A DNA stretch of 5,210 bases. Origin: Atribacterota bacterium. Its GTDB lineage: Bacteria; Atribacterota; Phoenicimicrobiia; Phoenicimicrobiales; Stramentimicrobiaceae. The translations under genes were made by a program, and so were the position numbers. Numbering within the stretch: the stretch's first letter is position 1; each line of letters begins with the position of its first letter. Positions 1-5,210 of the stretch are shown here, piece by piece. Below the pieces are notes generated by a model. That model ran no database searches, had not been told where the DNA came from, and worked only from the letters and a program-made list of their open reading frames with translations. The stretch is from NCBI GenBank assembly GCA_028696495.1, contig JAQVGY010000062.1:1-5210 (forward strand). Direction: 5' to 3'.

Positions 1-422
1 TTGGGTAGATTAGTACTGGTAAAAGACATAGAGGCAGGTTTAACAGTGAGGGACTTCAGCTGAATAGGGCTTACTGTAATGGTAAATTCCTGTTCATCTT
101 TAAACCAACCATCATTTACTCTGATTATGACATCATGCTTTCCTATCTGCTCCTGGGTCGGGGTCCACATTAGCAATCCGGTTGAGGCATCCATAGTCAT
201 ACCCTCAGGATAAACGGGCAGTGTAAATATAACTTTAGTCTTGCTGTCATCCTCAATATCTAACTGATATTTATAGGGTACACCCACAACAGCTTCCAGC
301 TTAGGTTTCGAAACAATTGTTACCGGCTCATTACCCATGAAAGGCAGTACACAACCACTAATTAAAAAAGAGGTTAACAGGATTCCAATAATTATTGAAA
401 AATAGACAGTTCTTTTTTTCAT
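1..422 (-). CDS. Secreted lipoprotein with Ig-like (He_PIG/cadherin-like) domain, C-terminus cut by window edge
   Basis: The gene starts at ATG 422-420 and is still open after 140 codons at the left edge, so its C-terminus is missing. Residues 1-23 are a lipoprotein signal peptide: KKR, a hydrophobic stretch, then lipobox ISGC with Cys24 as the lipidated residue. The mature protein should be anchored to the membrane surface. Residues about 38-117 form one beta-sandwich domain of the putative-Ig type, recognised by TGLLMWTPT, QIGKHDV and VNDG, which match the family pattern G-x-x-x-W-x-P-T...G-x-x-x-V...D-G. From residue 122 (LKSLTVKPASM) a second domain begins that resembles the start of the Big_2 domain in the upstream paralogue (663-1325). 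The ATG is fixed by a perfect Shine-Dalgarno sequence five to six bases away. The exact role is unknown; such Ig-like repeats are usually adhesive or structural. I am sure of the lipoprotein and domain type, not of the function. Confidence 0.88.
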   Translation of the reverse strand, partial: MKKRTVYFSIIIGILLTSFLISGCVLPFMGNEPVTIVSKPKLEAVVGVPYKYQLDIEDDSKTKVIFTLPVYPEGMTMDASTGLLMWTPTQEQIGKHDVIIRVNDGWFKDEQEFTITVSPIQLKSLTVKPASMSFTSTNLP

Positions 423-426
423 ATTT

Positions 427-436
427 TCACCTCCTT
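427..436 (-). promoter_or_regulatory. Perfect Shine-Dalgarno for the lipoprotein gene
   Basis: Read on the minus strand this is AAGGAGGTGA, a full 10-base match to the anti-Shine-Dalgarno end of 16S rRNA. It lies four bases upstream of the ATG and fixes the start at 422. The paralogous gene upstream has no comparable site, so the two copies are probably translated at different levels. Confidence 0.9.
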
Positions 437-533
437 CCTTCTCTTTAACTAAATACTATAACAATATATAAATATACCCGATTATAAGAACTTTTAAAAA
501 AGAAATTCTTTGAAATTAGTGTATGAATAATTA

Positions 534-564
534 ATTATAAAAATATTATAACACCGGTTGTCAA
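534..564 (-). promoter_or_regulatory. Candidate promoter(s) of the lipoprotein gene
   Basis: On the minus strand a perfect -35 TTGACA (564-559) is followed by two possible -10 elements. One is an extended -10, TGTTATAAT (553-545), which could work without a -35. The other is TATAAT (539-534), a perfect hexamer, but with a long 19-base spacer from TTGACA. Either would give a leader of about 105-115 nt before the ATG at 422. I cannot tell which is used. The extended -10 is the one shared with the paralogue's candidate promoter at 1443-1471. Confidence 0.5.
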
Positions 565-662
565 TTTATAGCTTATCTTTATTCTTCCTAATTTCTCTTT
601 TTTATAAATCTTTTTTATTCAGTTTTTTACCTGATAAACTATCAGCGTTGTTTTTTTAACCG

Positions 663-1325
663 TCAGCCGCCGCCAGAAGAAGGCAGAACAGGAAGTGTAA
701 CATTGACAGTTATGGTTGCATTTTTTGTTATACCTTCCTCGGTATAACTTACTGTAATAGTGGTAGTACCAATATTTTTTGCTTCTACAATTTCACCATT
801 ATTTACTGTAGCAACATTAGTTTGTTCAGATTGAAAATTGCATTTTGCTTTATCAATTATTTTACTGGAACCATCGGTATAATGAGCAGTAATTGACTCT
901 ATGTTTTTACTATTGTTTATACCTTCTATATCCATTGTTACAGGTATAACGGCGATAGAACTCAACCCTGATGGGACTACCGTGACGGTTAATTCTTGTT
1001 TATTTTTGGAGAAACCATCAATTGCTACAATATCTACCCTATGTTTCCCTACCTGTTCCAGGGTAGGTGTCCATTCTATCATTCCAGTCGTTCTTTCAAG
1101 GATAATTCCTTCAGGGGCATGTGTAAGTATAAAAATTACTTTGGTTTTACTATTATCAATATCTAATTGATGGGTGAAGGAAACTCCTGCGATAGCTTTC
1201 AGTTCTAGTTTTGGAACAATATCTACCAACTCGCTTGCCAGAATAGTCAACATAGGATAATTGCTAAGAAATAAAATTAACAAAGTTAATATAATGATAG
1301 ACTGGTAAACAGGTCTTTTTTTCAT
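663..1325 (-). CDS. Secreted Ig-like protein with He_PIG-type and Big_2 domains; non-lipidated paralogue of the neighbour
   Basis: This is a complete 220-residue protein (ATG 1325, stop TGA 665-663). Residues 1-30 are a Sec signal peptide (KKR, hydrophobic core at about 9-20, likely cleavage near ILA-SE at 30-31) with no cysteine, so it is not a lipoprotein. Residues about 38-116 are an Ig-like domain with TGMIEWTPT, QVGKHRV and AIDG. Residues about 121-209 match bacterial Ig-like group 2 (Big_2): LSSIAVIP, a YTDGSS turn, QTNVATVNNGEIVEAKNIGTT, then strands ending TITVNV. The tail PVLPSSGGG is a short Pro/Ser/Gly end with no anchor or sorting signal. The protein aligns along its length with the lipoprotein encoded just downstream on the same strand (MKKR-VY-SIII start, PKLE, KTKVIF, PEG, WTPT-EQ-GKH), so the pair arose by tandem duplication. 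The ATG has only a weak ribosome site (GAGA about eight bases upstream; a better AAGGAA is too far). Function is unknown; probably an extracellular structural or adhesive protein. Confidence 0.87.
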   Translation of the reverse strand: MKKRPVYQSIIILTLLILFLSNYPMLTILASELVDIVPKLELKAIAGVSFTHQLDIDNSKTKVIFILTHAPEGIILERTTGMIEWTPTLEQVGKHRVDIVAIDGFSKNKQELTVTVVPSGLSSIAVIPVTMDIEGINNSKNIESITAHYTDGSSKIIDKAKCNFQSEQTNVATVNNGEIVEAKNIGTTTITVSYTEEGITKNATITVNVTLPVLPSSGGG

Positions 1326-1442
1326 ACTAATATCTCATTTCTTTTCCTTACTGGATTTTATATTAATTTAAAATTATTTTAAGGCATTATACTTTAAAAT
1401 CATACATTAAAATAAAAATTTACCCGTTTAATAATAAAATTT

Positions 1443-1471
1443 ATTATAACATTTTTATCAATTACGGTCAT
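1443..1471 (-). promoter_or_regulatory. Candidate extended -10 promoter of the secreted Ig-like gene
   Basis: On the minus strand TGTTATAAT (1451-1443) is a perfect extended -10. Seventeen bases upstream of the hexamer lies ATGACC (1471-1466), a 4-of-6 match to TTGACA. The predicted transcript starts near 1436, giving a leader of about 110 nt before the ATG at 1325. The leader region 1326-1436 is very AT-rich and shows no strong hairpin or recognisable riboswitch. Confidence 0.55.
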
Positions 1472-1549
1472 TGTTTTTTGCTAATTCATTTAACCAGTTA
1501 TGGTATAAAACCTTTAAATAGCCCACTAATCCTCCAGGTAACACAATAG

Positions 1550-1577
1550 TTGACATTATTATTTTTCATGTTATTAT
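1550..1577 (+). promoter_or_regulatory. Strong sigma-70/sigma-A type promoter of the selenoprotein gene
   Basis: A perfect -35 TTGACA (1550-1555) is followed after 16 bases by TATTAT (1572-1577, 5 of 6), which is preceded by TG at the extended -10 position (1569-1570). Transcription would begin near 1584, leaving a leader of about 60 nt before the ATG at 1645. It diverges from the minus-strand promoter at 1443-1471. An active promoter in front of the TGA-interrupted gene argues against that gene being a dead remnant. Confidence 0.68.
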
Positions 1578-1630
1578 ATAATTCCAAATAGGTACGGTTT
1601 AAATCGAATACCAATCCCAGTATTATTATG

Positions 1631-1635
1631 AGGAG
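1631..1635 (+). promoter_or_regulatory. Ribosome binding site of the selenoprotein gene
   Basis: AGGAG lies nine bases before ATG 1645-1647. The other nearby ATG (1628) overlaps this site and runs into a TAG after five codons, so 1645 is the start. Confidence 0.8.
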
Positions 1636-1644
1636 AAAAATAGA

Positions 1645-1947
1645 ATGGAAATAAATATTACAGATAAAGCAAAAGAAGAGTTGAAAAAAATGCTGCAGGG
1701 GCAGGAGCAATCCGGTAAAAAAATCCGTGTTGTGATGACCGGTATTAGCTGAAGGGGTCCCAAATTTAACGTTGCTCTGGATGAGCACAATGATAACGAT
1801 ACCCATTTAAAGGTAGATGGCTTAGATTTTATTATTGATAAAAAGCTGACTGAAAGTATAATCTCGTTTATTATTGACTATAAAGATTCTTTTTTTTGGA
1901 AAGGATTTCAGGTTAACTATAGATCAGAATATTCGGGGTTTTGCTAA
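1645..1947 (+). CDS. HesB/IscA-like selenoprotein; in-frame TGA at 1750-1752 read as selenocysteine (Sec36)
   Basis: The frame runs from ATG 1645 to TAA 1945-1947, giving 100 residues if the TGA at codon 36 is decoded as Sec. The protein has the A-type Fe-S carrier (HesB/IscA, Fe-S biosynthesis domain) layout. It has an N-terminal ITDKAKEELKKML helix, the strand IRVVMTGIS, then Sec36-R-G-P-K-F-N-V-A-L-D-E, LKVDGLDFIIDKKL, and FIIDYKD, with a GF strand near the end and a final Cys100. In this family the residue before G-P and the LDE block is the first conserved, metal-binding Cys, and a HesB-like selenoprotein group with Sec there is known. Both sides of the TGA carry family signatures in one frame, with no frameshift. 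The likely role is Fe-S cluster handling or redox chemistry in the cytoplasm. The classical C-terminal CGC pair is absent; only Cys100 remains. The frame has a good promoter, ribosome site and terminator of its own. The alternative is a pseudogene with a Cys-to-stop mutation, which I think less likely given the hairpin just downstream. Confidence 0.86.
1750..1787 (+). promoter_or_regulatory. Putative bacterial SECIS element: Sec UGA plus downstream hairpin
   Basis: The UGA at 1750-1752 is followed 20 bases later by a stem TGCTC (1773-1777) / GAGCA (1783-1787) enclosing the five-base loop TGGAT (1778-1782). Weaker outer pairs with bulges (CGTT against ACAATG) may extend the stem. The loop starts 25 bases after the UGA and has a G at its second position. 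Known bacterial SECIS elements have an apical loop roughly 16-37 bases downstream with a G among the first loop bases, the part bound by SelB. The hairpin lies inside the coding sequence and overlaps the codons for the conserved LDE block. The structure was folded by eye. Confidence 0.68.
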
Positions 1948-2003
1948 GGTTTGATATTAATATAAATCAGTACTATCTATGCCAGTAATAATTTAATAAA
2001 AAG

Positions 2004-2035
2004 AAAATAGCCGGGGGTTATCTCCTGGCTATTTT
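2004..2035. terminator. Bidirectional intrinsic terminator between convergent genes
   Basis: A 14-bp stem (2004-2017 with 2022-2035, including two G-U type pairs on the plus-strand RNA) closes on the loop TTAT (2018-2021). The outer nine pairs AAAATAGCC/GGCTATTTT are perfect. On the plus strand the stem ends in a T-rich run (ATTTTATTCT). On the minus strand it is followed by TTTTCTTTTTATT. It can therefore end transcripts of both the selenoprotein gene, which stops 56 bases upstream, and the helicase-nuclease gene, whose TAA (2036-2034) overlaps the stem. Confidence 0.9.
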
Positions 2036-5000
2036 ATTCTGATACAAAATAGATGATGCTTTCTTTTACTTTTTCTTTGCCTATCTTCTCCCATATTCTA
2101 CTATATGTTGAGATTTGCATCTCATAAAGCTTTCTCAATTTTACATAATCATCTTCCTGTACCGGGCAATCGGTCTTATAATCTACTATCACCCATCCGT
2201 CTGTTTCCTGGAAAACAAGGTCGATAGTACCGGTTATTATAAGAGGCTTTTTATCTTCTTCCGTAACTTCCCTATCTACTGGAATTAATTCCCAATATAG
2301 GGGGTCAGTAGAAATTATTTTCAGATTAAAAGGTACTTCTGTAAAGCTTTGTAGTGCATTTTTCATTCTATGGTATAAATCACTATTCTTGAATTTTTGT
2401 ACAATACCATACAGTTCATCTTTGCGATATAGAGCAATACTATTTTTTTCCAGAGTACTGGCAATATAAGTCCTGAGCAGACTGTCCTCTACTCCCCCTC
2501 TTGCCACATATTCCAATATTTGGTGTACTGCATTTCCCCAATTTTTACCTCCTTTGTCAACAGTAGGGATAAGAGGAAACTCCGTTTCCGAAAATTCTGC
2601 CTGTCTTGAGGCAGTTCGCACTATATAATTCTTGAAAGTTATCTTCTTTTTTAACTGTTCAGCTCTATCCCGGTGTGCTTCATATTCTTCCAAACCATAG
2701 CTTTCTTTCCTTATACAGGGTTGAATTCCTCTTTCTTCCGGAATATTTAGAATCATCTCTGGTTTAATCTCTCTTAGTAGAGCCTGCCAGGGGTTTTGCT
2801 TGTTATTATGGTAATCTGAACCAAAGCTACTAATTACCAGCATATTCTTTGCCCTGGTAGCTGCTACGTAGAGCAAACGGTTCTCTTCAGCATCCAGGTA
2901 GGAAGACTCTATCTGACAATAATCTTTCCATTTTTTGGGTTGAGCAATTATCTTCCCATTACCAAAGTAATTGTATTTCTTAACCAAAAAGTGACCTTTC
3001 GGGATAATACAATGGCGTTCAATATAATAATCCGGCTCCGGCTTATGGTTGAGATAGGGAATTGCTAAAAAGATAACAGGTGCTTCTAATCCTTTGGCTT
3101 TATGTAAATTCATTAATCGAACTGCATTTTCCTCTACCCTCATATTGAATTCTTCTTCTATCCCTGACTGCCATAACCTGTTCAGGTGTTCTACCATCCC
3201 ATCAAAGGTAAGGTAATCTCTCATTTCTGATTCCCGCAGATATTCTAAAATGAAAAAGAATTCATTTCCTTCTTCCTTTTCATTTATTTCACCAGAAAAA
3301 TAAGGTAATAATCCTGATTGAATCATGATTTTTTCCAGAACAACTACCGGAGAATATTGCCAGCACCAGGAATAATAATTCCTTAATTGTTGGAAGGCAT
3401 TAAAAAATTTTTGTCTTAAATAATTCTCTAAAGCAGCAGGTGGCTCTGAAAAGAGATTGAAATCACCACCAGCCACCTTATACAGGTAGAGCTCCTCATC
3501 AGAAAAGCCATAAAAAATCCCGCGTAGAACTGCAGCCAGCAATACCTGGTTTTCAGGAGCTTCCAACAATCGTAATAACTTTAACAATTCAGGAAAATAC
3601 CGTGATTCATTTAAGGAGGCAGAACCCGATACTGTAACAGGAATCCCATATTCGTTCAATATTTTTGAATATGTCTCTATACCACTTTTGTAACGTAATA
3701 AAATCATAAAATCCCGGTACTCTATCCTATAATCTTTCCCCTGTTTTAATTCTTCTTCAGTGCGTAATACCTTTAATTTATTATCTACCCAGTCTCTAAT
3801 CAGCAAAGCTATTGCCCTGGCATCATTCTCTACTGTCTTCTTCCTATCTCCCTCAGAAGCAATGATATATTGATAAACACCTGAACAATACCCTTTTTTA
3901 TCTTCTCTGGTAGTTTGCATGGGGGAATAATCGGCTTGATATTCACTTTCTCCTTCCCCGAATAAGCCTTGAAAAAGAGGATTGATAAATTGGCCTATAG
4001 AGTGAAGGGAGCGGAAATTGGCATTCAGTCTGATTACCTTTCCATTACTTTCTGTAATAAGTTTTTTAACCAGTTTATAAACGGCTATATCGGCTCTCCG
4101 AAAATGGTAAATAGATTGTTGCGGGTCACCCACGATAAACAGCCTGCCTGCTCGAGGGGTTAATTTTTTCCAATCATATTCTTTTAGTTGTTTACCGGTT
4201 AAATAGAAGATAATTTCTGCCTGTATAGGGTCAGTATCCTGAAATTCATCTACCAGTATAGTTCGGTATTTCTGCTGAAAATAGTAGCGGATATCTGGAT
4301 TATTACGTAAAAGAGAGGCAGTCTTTAATAACAAATCCTGAAAGTTGAGTATAGAGTTCTTTTCTTTTAGCCCTTCAAAATAATGTAATGCCGGTTCAAT
4401 AAAATGTATGATATAGCTATGACAGTATTCCCGCCACCTTTCCATAGCCGGCTCGATATATTCTGCTTTGAGCTGTGGTAAAACTATATCTCGATATTCT
4501 TTGGCTTTTTCTTTTGATAGCCAGCGTTTGAGAACAATCCCTCCCGATTTAGTAAAATCCTTACAGAATAAATCCAGCAGAATAATCTTGTAAAAATCTT
4601 TTTCTATATAAGGCGGAAATGTTTTTAATTTTTGTACCAGAAGAATTGCCTGTTGGGCTGAATCATATCCTTTTTCCGGTTCATGTTCCGGAATATATGC
4701 ACTTGCTTCATCACAAAATGAAAATAATTTATTCATAGTAGAGTCCAGTTGCGGGTTATCTATTTTTTCATGAACGAGCTCTGCTTCAGGGTACTGACAA
4801 ATTCTTTTGAAACTTTCTTTCAAATCCTGTACCTGAATTCCTAAGACTGCTAAATTCTGAAATCGCTCAGTATCCTCTGTCTTTAGATTAGCCAGATACT
4901 CTTCCCAGGCTTGTTCCATAAATAGAAAATTGTCAACTTCATCCAGCTCTCCGAAGGCAGGGTCTAACCCTGCCTCGATAGGTCTCTCTCTGAGCATCCT

Positions 5001-5210
5001 GGCACAAAAAGAGTGAATAGTACCTATATAACATTGTTCAATATTTGCTATGGCTTGGAAAAGAAGGTTCTTTTCTTCTGGGTTATTTAACTCTTCAAGT
5101 TCTGCCTCAATCTCTTGTTGGAATCGCTCTTTGAGCTCAAAAGCAGCTTTGCGGGTGAAGGTAATAGCAACAATCTGTTCTACAGTATACCGTCCAGACT
5201 TAACCAATCC
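2034..5210 (-). CDS. AddA/RecB-type ATP-dependent helicase-nuclease (UvrD superfamily 1A with C-terminal RecB-family nuclease), N-terminus beyond window
   Basis: This is the large subunit of an AddAB/RecBCD-like enzyme that unwinds and resects double-strand breaks for recombination. The frame is open at the right edge, and the TTG at 5207 is only the first possible start inside the window. The Walker A loop (motif I) is missing because it lies upstream. Counting from that TTG as residue 1, the visible motifs are TFTRKAA (Ia, 16-22), GTIHSF (62-67), DEFQDTD (Walker B, 320-326), VGDPQQSIYHFRRAD (III, 359-373), LNANFRS (IV, 394-400), LHKAKGLEAPVIF (V, 701-713) and LLYVAATRAK (VI, 778-787). The last 170 residues form the PD-(D/E)XK nuclease with all key residues present: His895 (GNAVH), Asp996 (GTIDLVF), Asp1009-Tyr-Lys1011 (VDYKTD), and the Gln1031/Tyr1035 pair (QISTY). 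Motif III reads GDPQQSIYHFRRAD, closer to the RecB/COG1074 style than to textbook Bacillus AddA, so I give no symbol. A partner AddB-like gene may lie upstream, outside the window. The gene ends in TAA within the shared terminator. Confidence 0.93.
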   Translation of the reverse strand, partial: GLVKSGRYTVEQIVAITFTRKAAFELKERFQQEIEAELEELNNPEEKNLLFQAIANIEQCYIGTIHSFCARMLRERPIEAGLDPAFGELDEVDNFLFMEQAWEEYLANLKTEDTERFQNLAVLGIQVQDLKESFKRICQYPEAELVHEKIDNPQLDSTMNKLFSFCDEASAYIPEHEPEKGYDSAQQAILLVQKLKTFPPYIEKDFYKIILLDLFCKDFTKSGGIVLKRWLSKEKAKEYRDIVLPQLKAEYIEPAMERWREYCHSYIIHFIEPALHYFEGLKEKNSILNFQDLLLKTASLLRNNPDIRYYFQQKYRTILVDEFQDTDPIQAEIIFYLTGKQLKEYDWKKLTPRAGRLFIVGDPQQSIYHFRRADIAVYKLVKKLITESNGKVIRLNANFRSLHSIGQFINPLFQGLFGEGESEYQADYSPMQTTREDKKGYCSGVYQYIIASEGDRKKTVENDARAIALLIRDWVDNKLKVLRTEEELKQGKDYRIEYRDFMILLRYKSGIETYSKILNEYGIPVTVSGSASLNESRYFPELLKLLRLLEAPENQVLLAAVLRGIFYGFSDEELYLYKVAGGDFNLFSEPPAALENYLRQKFFNAFQQLRNYYSWCWQYSPVVVLEKIMIQSGLLPYFSGEINEKEEGNEFFFILEYLRESEMRDYLTFDGMVEHLNRLWQSGIEEEFNMRVEENAVRLMNLHKAKGLEAPVIFLAIPYLNHKPEPDYYIERHCIIPKGHFLVKKYNYFGNGKIIAQPKKWKDYCQIESSYLDAEENRLLYVAATRAKNMLVISSFGSDYHNNKQNPWQALLREIKPEMILNIPEERGIQPCIRKESYGLEEYEAHRDRAEQLKKKITFKNYIVRTASRQAEFSETEFPLIPTVDKGGKNWGNAVHQILEYVARGGVEDSLLRTYIASTLEKNSIALYRKDELYGIVQKFKNSDLYHRMKNALQSFTEVPFNLKIISTDPLYWELIPVDREVTEEDKKPLIITGTIDLVFQETDGWVIVDYKTDCPVQEDDYVKLRKLYEMQISTYSRIWEKIGKEKVKESIIYFVSE

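Noticed and set aside
631..657. Hairpin CTGATA-AAC-TATCAG followed by a run of seven T on the plus strand
   Set aside because: It points the wrong way to terminate the minus-strand gene that ends at 663, and no plus-strand gene lies upstream. The stem is only six AT-rich pairs, and the minus-strand RNA is followed by A-rich sequence.
901..1170. Open frame of 89 codons on the plus strand
   Set aside because: It is a shadow inside the secreted Ig-like gene, which has clear domains on the minus strand.
1584..1644. Possible riboswitch or leader hairpin (GGTA...TACC) upstream of the selenoprotein gene
   Set aside because: The pairing is short and interrupted, and the leader of about 60 bases is too small for a known aptamer that I recognise.
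1498..1806. Open frame of 102 codons on the minus strand with hydrophobic stretches
   Set aside because: It is antisense to the first half of the selenoprotein gene, has no ribosome site I can see and no family resemblance. It appears open only because it mirrors the real frame.
1645..1947. Reading the TGA as tryptophan (alternative genetic code)
   Set aside because: The gene at 663-1325 uses TGA as its stop, the long helicase gene has TGG at the Trp codons I checked and no TGA, and Trp would not fit the Cys/Sec position of the HesB family.
3969..4163. Open frame of 64 codons on the plus strand
   Set aside because: It lies fully inside helicase motifs III and IV of the minus-strand helicase-nuclease gene and has no features of its own.

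Overview
The window is AT-rich bacterial DNA. It has strong Shine-Dalgarno sites, consensus-like sigma-70/sigma-A promoters and the standard genetic code. One gene appears to use UGA as selenocysteine. An anaerobic low-GC lineage (Clostridia-like Firmicutes, or an uncultured anaerobic phylum such as Atribacterota) fits best, but this is inference and no taxonomic marker gene is present.

Positions 1-1325, minus strand: two tandem, clearly paralogous genes for exported Ig-like proteins. The downstream copy (422 to 1, running off the window) is a lipoprotein with a lipobox and Cys24. The upstream copy (1325 to 663, complete) keeps the same N-terminal start and the same Ig-like plus Big_2 plan, but has no lipobox cysteine and carries an ordinary signal peptide. 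Each copy has its own candidate promoter with the same extended -10 (TGTTATAAT) and a leader of about 110 nt.

Positions 1326-2033: an intergenic region with divergent promoters, then a small plus-strand gene (1645-1947) for a HesB/IscA-type protein. Its reading frame is interrupted by an in-frame TGA at codon 36, exactly where the family has its first conserved Cys (or Sec). A hairpin fitting a bacterial SECIS element follows the TGA. This is the most interesting element of the window: a selenoprotein that standard gene callers miss, because they see only fragments of it or an antisense ORF.

Positions 2004-5210: a strong hairpin serves as a shared bidirectional terminator between the selenoprotein gene and a convergent minus-strand gene. 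That gene is a long AddA/RecB-type helicase-nuclease for double-strand-break repair. Its N-terminus, with the Walker A motif, lies beyond the right edge.

The three units look like neighbours without an evident shared pathway: surface proteins, an Fe-S-type selenoprotein, and DNA recombination/repair.
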